Shown: piece by piece, positions 44,414 through 51,544 of the stretch
Layout of the letters: each line of letters starts with the position of its first letter
Numbering within the stretch: the stretch's first letter is position 1
Assembly: GCA_963771715.1 (NCBI GenBank)
Contig: CAVYUQ010000011.1
Coordinates: 124,001-188,000 of the forward strand
Direction: 5' to 3'
From: JACVRW01 sp963771715
GTDB taxonomy: Bacteria; Actinomycetota; Thermoleophilia; Solirubrobacterales; Thermoleophilaceae
DNA: 64,000 nt
Translations under genes and position numbers: made by a program
The notes under the pieces: model-generated
Told to the model about the DNA's origin: nothing
Seen by the model: the letters and a program-made list of their open reading frames with translations, nothing else
Databases searched by the model: none

Positions 44414-45687
44414 TGTCAGAGGCCTTGAGTGCGAGAGCTGGCATCGTCGTGACCGGCACGGAGGTCCTGACCGGGCGGATCCAGGACCGTAACGGCCCCT
44501 GGATCTCGGACCGCCTGCTCGAGCTCGGTGTGGAGCTGGCGCACATCACGATCTGCGGGGACCGGCCGCAGGACATCGAGGCGCAGCTGCGCTTCCTGGC
44601 CGCCCAGGGCGTGGACCTGATCGTCACGAGCGGCGGTCTCGGCCCGACGGCGGACGACATGACCGTCGAGATGGTCGCGCGCTTCTGCGAGCGCGAGCTG
44701 GTGCTCGACGACGAGCTTGAGGAGAAGATCGCGGAGATCCTGAAGCCGCTGATGGCGCGCTTCAGCCATTGGGACTTCGACGCGGTGCGCGCCGCGAATC
44801 GCAAGCAGGCGCTGGTGCCGGAGGGGTCGTTCATCATCGACCCGGTGGGCACGGCGCCGGGCGTCGTGGTGCCGGGCAAGCCGACCGTGGTGGTGCTGCC
44901 CGGCCCGCCGCGCGAGCTCCAGCCGATGTGGCGCACGGCCGTGAACACGGACGCGGTGTGCGAGGCGATCGCGGGGCGCACGACCTACCGCCAGGACACG
45001 GTGAGGATGTTCGGGCTGCCGGAGTCGGGCCTCGCGGACACGTTGCGGGACGCAGAGGAGGGGATCGTGGGCTTCGACTCGCTCGAGATCACCACCTGCC
45101 TGCGCCGGGGGGAGATCGAGATGGTCACGCGCTACGAGCCCGAGGCCGCCGGCGTCTACGAGCAGCTGGTGGAGCTGGTGCGCGAGCGGCACGGACGCGA
45201 CATCTTCTCCGAGGACGGCTCGCGCGTGGACGACCTGGTGGCGCAGCTGCTGGCGGGACGCCGGGTGGCCACCGCCGAGTCGTGCACGGCTGGGCTGCTC
45301 GCCGCGCGGCTCACGGAGCGCCCCGGGTCCTCCGCCTACGTGGCGGGCGGCGTTGTGGCCTACGCCAACGAGGCGAAGGTCGAGCTGCTCGACGTGGATC
45401 CGCGGCTGATCGAGGAGCACGGCGCGGTCTCCGAGCCGGTGGCCGAGGCGATGGCCGAGGGGGCGCTGAAGCGCTTCGAGGCGGACACCGCGGTGGCGAT
45501 AACGGGGATCGCGGGCCCGGATGGCGGCAGCGATGAGAAGCCGGTCGGCACCGTCTGCTGGAGCGTGCAGCTCGCCGACGGCCGCTCGATCACGCGAACC
45601 ATTCGCCTGCCGGGAGACAGGACGGACATCCGCGACCGCTCCACCACGGTTGCCATGCATTTGCTCCGGCGCATCCTGTCCGAGTGA
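44413..45687 (+). CDS. cinA: CinA-like protein (NMN deamidase/ADP-ribose pyrophosphatase)
   Basis: The 424-aa two-domain protein has an N-terminal MoaB-like domain (IVVTGTEVLTGRIQDRNGPW, TSGGLGPTADDMT) and a C-terminal CinA domain (ATAESCTAGLLAARLTERPGSS, GPDGGSDEKPVGTVCW). The C-terminal half in other bacteria hydrolyses NMN to nicotinic acid mononucleotide for NAD recycling. Some cinA genes are competence-linked and lie next to recA; here recA is 5 kb downstream. GTG start overlapping the previous stop. Confidence 0.93.
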   Translation: MSEALSARAGIVVTGTEVLTGRIQDRNGPWISDRLLELGVELAHITICGDRPQDIEAQLRFLAAQGVDLIVTSGGLGPTADDMTVEMVARFCERELVLDDELEEKIAEILKPLMARFSHWDFDAVRAANRKQALVPEGSFIIDPVGTAPGVVVPGKPTVVVLPGPPRELQPMWRTAVNTDAVCEAIAGRTTYRQDTVRMFGLPESGLADTLRDAEEGIVGFDSLEITTCLRRGEIEMVTRYEPEAAGVYEQLVELVRERHGRDIFSEDGSRVDDLVAQLLAGRRVATAESCTAGLLAARLTERPGSSAYVAGGVVAYANEAKVELLDVDPRLIEEHGAVSEPVAEAMAEGALKRFEADTAVAITGIAGPDGGSDEKPVGTVCWSVQLADGRSITRTIRLPGDRTDIRDRSTTVAMHLLRRILSE

Positions 45688-46298
45688 GCGGTCCGCGGGC
45701 ACGCCTGTTCCTGGCGCTCGACCTGCCCGAGCCGGCGCGGGCCTCGATCGCCTCGTGGCGGGACATGCTCGTCTCTGAGCGCCGGGACCTCCGTCCGGTC
45801 CGCCCCGAGGCATTGCACGTGACGCTCGTGTTCCTCGGCTGGCAGGACGAGTCGGCCGCCCCGCGGATCGCCGAAGCCGCGTTCGGCGCGCTGCCTGCGG
45901 GGCCGCCGCCGCGACTGACCCCCGCGGGCGTCCGCTCGCTGCCTCCGCGCAACCCGCGCCTGTTCGCGCTCGATCTCGAGGACGAGGGCGGCTGCGCGAC
46001 CGCGATCCAGGCGGCGGCCTCGAGCGCGCTCGAGACCGGCGGCTGGTACCGCCCCGAGAAGCGCCCCTTCTGGCCGCACCTGACCTTGGCCCGGGTGAAG
46101 CGCGGCGAGCGGCGCGTGCCGCCGCTGCCAGAGGATCCGCCCCCGCCGCGCGAGCCATTCGAGGCGCCCGTGGTGACCCTGTACCGCTCGACGCTGCGGC
46201 CTCAGGGGGCGCTCTACGAGCCGCTGGCGCGTACCGTGCTGGTGGATGCCGGCGATCCCGCTTCCCAGCCCTCCGCTGACGGCCGAGGACCTCGCTGA
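45684..46298 (+). CDS. thpR: RNA 2',3'-cyclic phosphodiesterase
   Basis: This 204-aa 2H phosphoesterase has both catalytic HxTx motifs, LHVTLVFLGW and WPHLTLARV, in two symmetrical halves. ThpR opens 2',3'-cyclic phosphates on RNA ends and was first seen as a tRNA half ligase. Its start lies in the cinA stop codon, and cinA-thpR-recA is a common actinobacterial order. The length is normal. Confidence 0.9.
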   Translation: MSGPRARLFLALDLPEPARASIASWRDMLVSERRDLRPVRPEALHVTLVFLGWQDESAAPRIAEAAFGALPAGPPPRLTPAGVRSLPPRNPRLFALDLEDEGGCATAIQAAASSALETGGWYRPEKRPFWPHLTLARVKRGERRVPPLPEDPPPPREPFEAPVVTLYRSTLRPQGALYEPLARTVLVDAGDPASQPSADGRGPR

Positions 46299-46327
46299 CG
46301 GGCCCACGCGCGGCGTAGGCTAAGCGC

Positions 46328-46750
46328 ATGGAGCAGCGCGTCAGCCTGATCACCCTCGGGGTGCGCGACCTCGCGCGGGCGAGGGCGTTCTACGAGGCGC
46401 TCGGGTGGACCACGGGGGCGGGGCCCGATGACGACGTCGTCTTCTTCCAGGCGGGTGGGATGGTCGTGGCGCTGTGGGACCGCGCGCAGCTGGCGGAGGA
46501 CAGCGGCGTCGAGGACTCCGGCGGCTGGGGCGGCGCCACGCTCGCCCACAACGTGCGCTCACCGGCCGAGGTGGACGCCGTGATCGAAGAGGCCCGCGCA
46601 GCGGGCGCGACCATCGTCCGCGAGCCCGCCGAGACCTTCTGGGGCGGCTACTCGGCCGCCTTCACCGACCCCGACGGCCACCCCTGGGAGATCGCCCACA
46701 ACCCGCGCTGGACGATCCGGGACGACGGCTCGATCGAGCTGCCGGCATGA
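46328..46750 (+). CDS. VOC family protein
   Basis: This is a 140-aa single glyoxalase-fold domain: VSLITLGVRDLARARAFYEALGW, FFQAGGMVVALWDR and a late AAFTDPDGHPWEIAHNP. The metal positions deviate (Leu replaces the first His in SLITLGV), so a chelated metal is uncertain. Members of this subgroup are often annotated as glyoxalase or catechol dioxygenase without proof. It is coupled (ATGA) to the secreted Cys-rich gene downstream. Confidence 0.85.
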   Translation: MEQRVSLITLGVRDLARARAFYEALGWTTGAGPDDDVVFFQAGGMVVALWDRAQLAEDSGVEDSGGWGGATLAHNVRSPAEVDAVIEEARAAGATIVREPAETFWGGYSAAFTDPDGHPWEIAHNPRWTIRDDGSIELPA

Positions 46751-47208
46751 AGCGCGCGATCGCAGCAGCCGCCGCCGCATGTGTGATCGCGCTCGTGGGC
46801 GCGGAGAGCGCGCAGGCGTGCTCGTGCGTCCGGCCGGAGCTTCCGACCGCGTTGGAGGAGGCCGACGGTGCGTTCGTCGGGCGGCTCCTCGCGGTCCGGG
46901 TGGTTGACCCGCCCGAGCCGGGCGAGCCGATCTCGACCGCGGAGCCGACCGACTACGTCTACCGGGTCGGCCGCGTCTACAACGGCGGACCCGGGCTGCA
47001 GCGCGGCCGTACGGTGAGGGTGCGAAGCATGCGCTCCGGCGCCACCTGCGGGCTGCCGCGCGTCCGCGGCAGGCTCTACGGCCTCCTGGTCACGAGCCGC
47101 AACCGGCGCTGGCACTCGAGCCTCTGCAATGTCGTCTCGCCGGCCGCCATGCGGGGTGCTGCGACCGCCGACTCGGCGGCTGGCGGCGGCGGCACGCCCT
47201 GCGGCTAG
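46747..47208 (+). CDS. Secreted netrin/TIMP-like (NTR fold) protein
   Basis: A clear signal peptide (about 1-24) is followed at the predicted cleavage by CSC (Cys25, Cys27), as in the NTR/TIMP-like module whose N-terminal Cys-x-Cys is disulfide-bonded. Two more Cys (in SGATCGLPRVRG and SSLCNVVSP) could pair with them. TIMPs inhibit metalloproteases; bacterial homologues are uncharacterised. The fold call is by pattern only. It overlaps the convergent membrane protein gene by 4 bases. Confidence 0.55.
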   Translation: MKRAIAAAAAACVIALVGAESAQACSCVRPELPTALEEADGAFVGRLLAVRVVDPPEPGEPISTAEPTDYVYRVGRVYNGGPGLQRGRTVRVRSMRSGATCGLPRVRGRLYGLLVTSRNRRWHSSLCNVVSPAAMRGAATADSAAGGGGTPCG

Positions 47209-47930
47209 CCGGGGCGCGGAATGCTGGGGAACAGCCTGGCGTCGAACACGTGCTCCTTGCCGGCGGCGTCTCGCCAGTGCACGCCGGTCGGCATGGGCCG
47301 GATCTTCGACACATCGATGTAGAAGACGTTTTCCCTCACCGGGACCACGATCTCGTCCGCGTCTGGCCGGGTGAGGCGGACCTCACCGATCCCGTCGACC
47401 ACGACGCCGTTGACCTCCCACCTGGCGGGGCGCCCGTCGCGCGCCGACGAATAGCTGGTCCCGATCGCGACCCCGCCCACGTTCAGCAGGCTCTCGATTC
47501 CGATGCAGCCGCCGAACGACGAGCAGACGCCATCCGTCATCGGCCAGAGGTAGACCGGCCCACTCGGCAGGTCCACCCGCCGCGACTTCGTCGGGTCCTC
47601 ACCCGGCTGACGGTCGGGAATCTCGTCCAGGTCAGCCTTGGTGAAGCCGTGGTCATCTCGCGGCGTTGCCTCGCGCCTGAAGGCCGCGATCAGGTCGCGC
47701 AGCTCGGGCGTTCGTCCGTCTGGGATGTCGAGGCCGAGCGGGCCCGCCGCGGGCCGGCTGTCGGGGCGCCGCTCGGGCGAGTCGCCCGGCTCCCCGATGG
47801 TCACTGCGAACAGTGCGGCGACCAGCGCGGCCGCGCCTGCCGCAGCCGTGCGCGTGACACGCCGGCGCCTTCCCGACCGCCCGCTGGCGGCGTCGGTGAG
47901 CTGGCGCTCGAGATCCGGGATCAGGGTCAT
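47205..47930 (-). CDS. Membrane-anchored protein, putative anti-sigma partner
   Basis: This 241-aa protein has a cytosolic N-terminus (about 28 residues, RQLTDAASGRSGRRRRVTRT), one membrane helix (AAAGAAALVAALFAVTIG) and an extracytoplasmic domain with Cys pair CSSFGGC. Its start overlaps the ECF sigma stop. The gene order and topology fit a regulator or sensor of the sigma factor, but the N-terminal part is too short for a classical zinc anti-sigma domain. I do not recognise a family. Confidence 0.6.
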   Translation of the reverse strand: MTLIPDLERQLTDAASGRSGRRRRVTRTAAAGAAALVAALFAVTIGEPGDSPERRPDSRPAAGPLGLDIPDGRTPELRDLIAAFRREATPRDDHGFTKADLDEIPDRQPGEDPTKSRRVDLPSGPVYLWPMTDGVCSSFGGCIGIESLLNVGGVAIGTSYSSARDGRPARWEVNGVVVDGIGEVRLTRPDADEIVVPVRENVFYIDVSKIRPMPTGVHWRDAAGKEHVFDARLFPSIPRPG

Positions 47931-48478
47931 GTGCCTTCCTCCATCTGCTCGCGGACGGCGGCGAGCCCACGGCTCACCCGCTTGCGCACGACCGCCTCCG
48001 AGCAGCGCAGGTCCTTGGCGATCTCCCCGTACTCGCGCTCGTCGACGACACGGGCCTTCACCGCGTCACCCTGATCGACGGGGAGCTCGTCGACCAAGGC
48101 GACGACCGTCCCATCGAGCGCCTCTATGCGCTCGATCAGCTCGTCGGTGAGCACAAGCTGCGGCATCCCGAGGCGCTGCCGGGCACGCGCCTCGACTCGA
48201 CCCCGGCGCCGGCTCATCGCCAGCGTGTTGTGCGCGATGCCGAACAGCCAGGCCGCCGCCGGCTCCCTCCGCCGCCGGAACCGATGCGAGGACTCGAGGG
48301 CTGCCGCGAAGGTCTCGGCGGTGAGGTCGGCGGCCACCTCGGCGTCGCCCACGCGTCCGAGGAAGAAGGCCAGCATCCGCTGCTCGTGGCGGCGGTAGAA
48401 CGCCCCGAAGGCGAGCGGGTCCGCGCGCGCGGCGCCGAGCAGCTCGTCGTCCGAGGAGCGGTCCCAGACCGTCTCCAT
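47927..48478 (-). CDS. ECF-type RNA polymerase sigma factor
   Basis: This 183-aa sigma-70 family member has only the group 4 regions. Region 2 (FGAFYRRHEQRMLAFFLGRVGDAEVAADLTAETFAAAL) recognises the -10, then AAAWLFGIAHNTLAMSRRRGR, and region 4 (VVDEREYGEIAKDLRCSEAVVRKRVSRGL) recognises the -35. It directs RNA polymerase to a stress or envelope regulon. It is the third gene of a four-gene minus-strand operon with a membrane protein at its 3' side. Confidence 0.9.
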   Translation of the reverse strand: METVWDRSSDDELLGAARADPLAFGAFYRRHEQRMLAFFLGRVGDAEVAADLTAETFAAALESSHRFRRRREPAAAWLFGIAHNTLAMSRRRGRVEARARQRLGMPQLVLTDELIERIEALDGTVVALVDELPVDQGDAVKARVVDEREYGEIAKDLRCSEAVVRKRVSRGLAAVREQMEEGT

Positions 48479-48482
48479 ACTT

Positions 48483-48944
48483 CTACCTTGCGTCTGAGGC
48501 CTCGCTTGTGACCGTCACCCGGTAGCGCGGCCTGCGGCTGACCGTCCGGCGGTACCCAGGACTGCCAACCGTCTGCTGGAAGGTCGGCTGGCCGCCTGAG
48601 CGGATCCCGCGCTCCTCGTCGCCGGCACGCTCCTGACCGGCGCGCAGACGAAAGCTGAACCGGCCCCTCGAGTCCGTCCTGAGCAGGGCGGTATAGAGGA
48701 TGGCGATGCACGCCTCGCCGGGCCGGCAGTAGGCGCCGAAGCTCACCCTCACCCGCCGGTTCGCGCGCCAGCCGCGGCCCGTGAAGCGGAAGACGCTGCC
48801 CTCGGGTGCCGCGCGCGGCTCGACGGCCATGCAGAAGCGCTTGCAGTCGGGCGATTGGCCCGTCTTGTAGGCCGCCGCGGCGCTCGCGGGGAGCACCAGC
48901 AGAGCGGCGAGCGCCACCGCGGTGGTGACGGCCCATCTGTTCAC
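48483..48944 (-). CDS. Secreted protein with Ig-like fold, 153 aa
   Basis: An N-terminal signal peptide (about 1-25, ending SAAAA) precedes a domain with two Cys pairs (DCKRFCMAV and YCRPGEACIAI). Strands read GSVFRFTGRGWRANRRVRVSFG and GRFSFRLRAG. The pattern of a Gly-rich turn between strands resembles the bacterial Ig-like domains found in actinobacterial secreted proteins. I do not recognise a defined family. It starts in the stop of the F420-type gene and ends 4 bases before the sigma factor start. Confidence 0.6.
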   Translation of the reverse strand: MNRWAVTTAVALAALLVLPASAAAAYKTGQSPDCKRFCMAVEPRAAPEGSVFRFTGRGWRANRRVRVSFGAYCRPGEACIAILYTALLRTDSRGRFSFRLRAGQERAGDEERGIRSGGQPTFQQTVGSPGYRRTVSRRPRYRVTVTSEASDAR

Positions 48945-49456
48945 GTCGCGTGGGTGAGCTCGATCACCGGGATGCGCCGGTGTGCGGCGCGCTTTCGGTA
49001 CTGGACCCAGCCCGGGTAGATCTCGATTCCGCGCTCATACCACTGGGCTCGCTCCTCGCCCTCGAGCTCGCGCGCGGTCATGTCACGGCGAACGCCGTCG
49101 AAGAGGACCGTGGCCCGCGGATTGGCCCGCAGGTTGTGGTACCAGGAGGGGTTTTTGTACTGCCCGTAGTTGGACGCGATCACCACGAGCGTTCCGCCCT
49201 CCCCGGGAATCGCCAGCACCGGACAGGTCCGCTGCACGCCGCTCTTGGCGCCGGTGGTGGTGAGCCAGGCCACCGGCAGGTCGGCCAGCCACGAGGTGAA
49301 CGTGGCTCGCCCACGGGTGATCCGGAAGACCGCCCGGTCGATCAGGTGCAGCGTGCGCGCGTAGAGCCAGGACAGCGGCCGCCAGCCCGCGGAGCGGCGA
49401 ACTATGCGCCTGAGGAGGTTGGTTTCGTCGTGGCGGTACACGGGGCGAGGATCCAT
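48941..49456 (-). CDS. F420-type deazaflavin-dependent nitroreductase (Ddn family)
   Basis: This 171-aa split beta-barrel protein shows WLTTTGAKSGVQRTCPVLAI, VVIASNYGQYKNPSWYHNL and NPRATVLFDGVRRDMTARELEGEER, the core of the Mycobacterium tuberculosis Ddn family that uses coenzyme F420H2. Many members are nitroreductases or quinone reductases. It is the first gene of the minus-strand sigma-factor operon and is divergent from recA with 50 bases between starts. Confidence 0.85.
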   Translation of the reverse strand: MDPRPVYRHDETNLLRRIVRRSAGWRPLSWLYARTLHLIDRAVFRITRGRATFTSWLADLPVAWLTTTGAKSGVQRTCPVLAIPGEGGTLVVIASNYGQYKNPSWYHNLRANPRATVLFDGVRRDMTARELEGEERAQWYERGIEIYPGWVQYRKRAAHRRIPVIELTHAT

Positions 49457-49506
49457 CCGACCGTACTCCTACGTTGTGACCTCAAGACTTCGAGGAGATC
49501 ACACTT

Positions 49507-50622
49507 ATGGAGAAGGAGCAAGAGAAGGCCGCCAAGGCGCGCGAGGCAGCCCTCAAGGGTGCTCTCACGCAGATCGAGCGGACCTTCGGGGCCGGCTCGA
49601 TCATGAAGATGGGGGACGACGCCGCGCAGGTGAAGGTCGCCGCGATTCCCACGGGTGCCCTGTCGCTCGACTTGGCGCTCGGCGTCGGTGGGATACCCCG
49701 CGGGCGCATAGTCGAGGTGTTCGGGCCGGAGTCGTCCGGTAAGACGACGCTCCTTTACCACGTCCTCGCGAACGCCCAGAAGGCCGGCGGCATCTGCGCG
49801 TTCATCGACGCCGAGCACGCAATGGACCCGGTGTACGCGAAGCGGATCGGCGTGGACGTCGACGAGCTGCTCGTGTCGCAGCCCGACCACGGCGAGCAGG
49901 CGCTCGAGATCGCCGACCTCCTGATCCGCTCCGGTGCGGTCGACGTGGTTGCGATCGACTCCGTCGCGGCGCTCACGCCGAAGGCCGAGCTCGAGGGTGC
50001 GATGGGCGACCAGACGGTGGGCCTCCAGGCGCGCATGATGTCCCAGGCGATGCGCAAGCTGGCCGGCAACCTGAACCGCGCCAACACGCTCTGCATCTTC
50101 ACGAACCAGATCCGCGAGAAGATCGGCGTGATGTTCGGCTCCCCGGAGACTCAGCCGGGCGGCCGGGCGCTCAAGTTCTACTCGTCGCAGCGCCTCGACA
50201 TCCGCCGCATCGAGACCCTCAAGGAGGGCACCGAGGCGGTCGGCAACCGGGTGCGCGTGAAGGTGGTCAAGAACAAGGTCGCGGCCCCGTTCCGCCAGGC
50301 CGAGTTCGACATCGAGTACGGCCAGGGGATCAGCTCCGAGGGCTGCATCCTCGACCTCGGGATCGAGCACAACATCGTGCAGAAGTCCGGCTCGTTCTTC
50401 TCCTACGGGGACGACCGCCTCGGCCAGGGCCGCAACAACGCCAAGGGATTCCTGCGCGAGAACCCGCAGGTGGCCAAGGAGATCGAGCACAAGATCTACG
50501 AGGCGCTCGGCGTGGACCCGGCTGCGTCGCTGAGCGTGGTCGAGCCGCCGACCGATGCGGAGGAGGCGGAGCCCGCGGCGCCAGCCGCGGCCGATGCGGT
50601 GCCGGAGGAGCAGGCCGCGTAA
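49507..50622 (+). CDS. recA: Recombinase RecA
   Basis: This 371-aa strand-exchange protein has Walker A VFGPESSGKTTLLYH, Walker B VVAIDSVAALTP, the L1/L2 DNA-binding loops (LQARMMSQAMRKL; TNQIREKIGVMFGSPE with the family-typical Gly-rich end PGGRALKFYSSQ) and a C-terminal acidic tail with EEAEPAAPAA. GAGGAGA lies before ATG 49507. No CGAAC-N4-GTTCG SOS box is visible in the 50-base gap, so LexA control cannot be claimed. recX follows. Confidence 0.97.
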   Translation: MEKEQEKAAKAREAALKGALTQIERTFGAGSIMKMGDDAAQVKVAAIPTGALSLDLALGVGGIPRGRIVEVFGPESSGKTTLLYHVLANAQKAGGICAFIDAEHAMDPVYAKRIGVDVDELLVSQPDHGEQALEIADLLIRSGAVDVVAIDSVAALTPKAELEGAMGDQTVGLQARMMSQAMRKLAGNLNRANTLCIFTNQIREKIGVMFGSPETQPGGRALKFYSSQRLDIRRIETLKEGTEAVGNRVRVKVVKNKVAAPFRQAEFDIEYGQGISSEGCILDLGIEHNIVQKSGSFFSYGDDRLGQGRNNAKGFLRENPQVAKEIEHKIYEALGVDPAASLSVVEPPTDAEEAEPAAPAAADAVPEEQAA

Positions 50623-50625
50623 GCC

Positions 50626-51112
50626 GTGAGACGCACGGAGAGCGAGCGGGCGATCGACCTGGCCTACAAGGCGGTCGCCCGCCGTGAGCTCACCGTCGCG
50701 GAGCTGCGCACCCGCCTGGAGCGCAAGCGGGTGCCTGCCTGAGGCGATCGACGACGCCGTCGAGGAGCTAGAGGCCACCGGCTTCCTCGACGACGCCCGC
50801 TACGCCCGCCAGTTCACGGAGGACAAGCGGGAGCTCGACCAGTGGGGAAGCGAGCGGATAGCGCGCGACCTCCACCGGCGCGGGATCGCGCCGCATCTGA
50901 TCGAGGCGGTGGTGGCCACCCGCAGCCGCGACTCCGAGCTGCGCACCGCGATCCTGCTGCTGGAGCAGCGCCACCCGACCGCGCCCCAGGACGACCGCGA
51001 GCGCGACCGCGCCTGGCAGATGCTGGTCCGCCGCGGCTACACGCCGGAAATCGCCTACGACGCGATCCGGGCGTACGAACGCGCCGCCCGCCAGCGCCGC
51101 CGGGCGGCGTAG
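50626..51112 (+). pseudogene. recX: Regulatory protein RecX, frameshifted
   Basis: GTG 50626 starts 3 bases after recA. The N-terminal helices ERAIDLAYKAVARRELTVAELRTRLERKRV end at a TGA (50740-50742) caused by one extra base in GTGCCTGCCTGAGG. The native continuation PEAIDDAVEELEATGFLDDARYARQF and the tandem-helix repeats to RRRAA follow in another frame to TAG 51112. Correction gives about 161 aa, normal for RecX. RecX inhibits RecA filaments. Either this strain lacks RecX or the base is a sequencing error. Confidence 0.85.
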
Positions 51113-51154
51113 GCCGAGTCGGCCGCGCCGCCTAGGCCGAGTCGGCCGCGCCGC
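51110..51154. repeat. Tandem repeat, two units of 22-23 bases, after recX
   Basis: The 22-mer TAGGCCGAGTCGGCCGCGCC plus GC occurs at 51110-51131 and again at 51133-51154, one base apart. The first copy begins with the recX stop codon. Both copies carry the palindrome GGCCGAGTCGGCC. It is a recent tandem duplication and has no other obvious function. Confidence 0.8.
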
Positions 51155-51165
51155 GGGTGGGGCAT

Positions 51166-51191
51166 AAATCTGTCGCCAGGCGACAGATTTT
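51166..51191 (+). terminator. Rho-independent terminator after recA-recX
   Basis: Perfect arms AAATCTGTCGCC (51166-51177) and GGCGACAGATTT (51179-51190) are followed by T, giving an A-stem-T structure typical of an intrinsic terminator that could act in both directions. It lies 54 bases after the recX stop. Confidence 0.8.
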
Positions 51192-51507
51192 CAGCACACA
51201 CCCCGGTCATTGGCCGAGAAATCCGGTCCGCCGGTTGCTGATCGGGGCTCGCGGGGATAGTCTCAGGTGAACGCGGCCGGCGTGGCCGCCGTGAGACCAA
51301 AAAGACGAGCAAATCGCCCGATTTATGCCTTACCTGAACGTGATCCTGACCACCACCTACGACCAGCCCGAGAGGAGCGTTCGGGAGGGTCCATAGACGC
51401 TGCACCGCGCGCGCCCTCGGGCGCGTGCCTCGTTCCCAGGCGATGTCTGGTCTCGCGGCCCCCGCGCCGCACCGCTCAACGAACTGAGTGTTGAGGTGAC
51501 CCCCGAT

Positions 51508-51524
51508 GCCCCGCTTTGCGGGGC
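51508..51524 (+). promoter_or_regulatory. Hairpin in rny leader
   Basis: GCCCCGC-TTT-GCGGGGC forms a perfect 7-bp GC stem ending 20 bases before the rny ATG. It lies just upstream of GGGAGACGGAG, the likely ribosome-binding region, so it could modulate translation or mRNA stability. No T run follows, which argues against a terminator. Confidence 0.45.
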
Positions 51525-51544
51525 AGGGGGCAAGGGAGACGGAG

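Larger units (their letters stand above)
51113..51544. other. recX-rny intergenic region
   Basis: This 432-base gap has the recX terminator (51166-51191), an inverted pair GGCATAAATC (51161-51170)/GATTTATGCC (51320-51329), an inverted AAATCG-CC-CGATTT (51311-51324) and the hairpin before rny (51508-51524). The promoter of rny must lie in it, possibly around the A-rich ACCAAAAAGACGAGC near 51296, but I cannot fix boxes. No coding frame is convincing. Confidence 0.5.

Noticed and set aside
49457..49506. LexA/SOS box upstream of recA
   Set aside because: No CGAAC-N4-GTTCG or close variant is visible in the 50-base gap.
51110..51154. Start of a CRISPR array or satellite
   Set aside because: Only two adjacent units with a one-base gap and no spacers.
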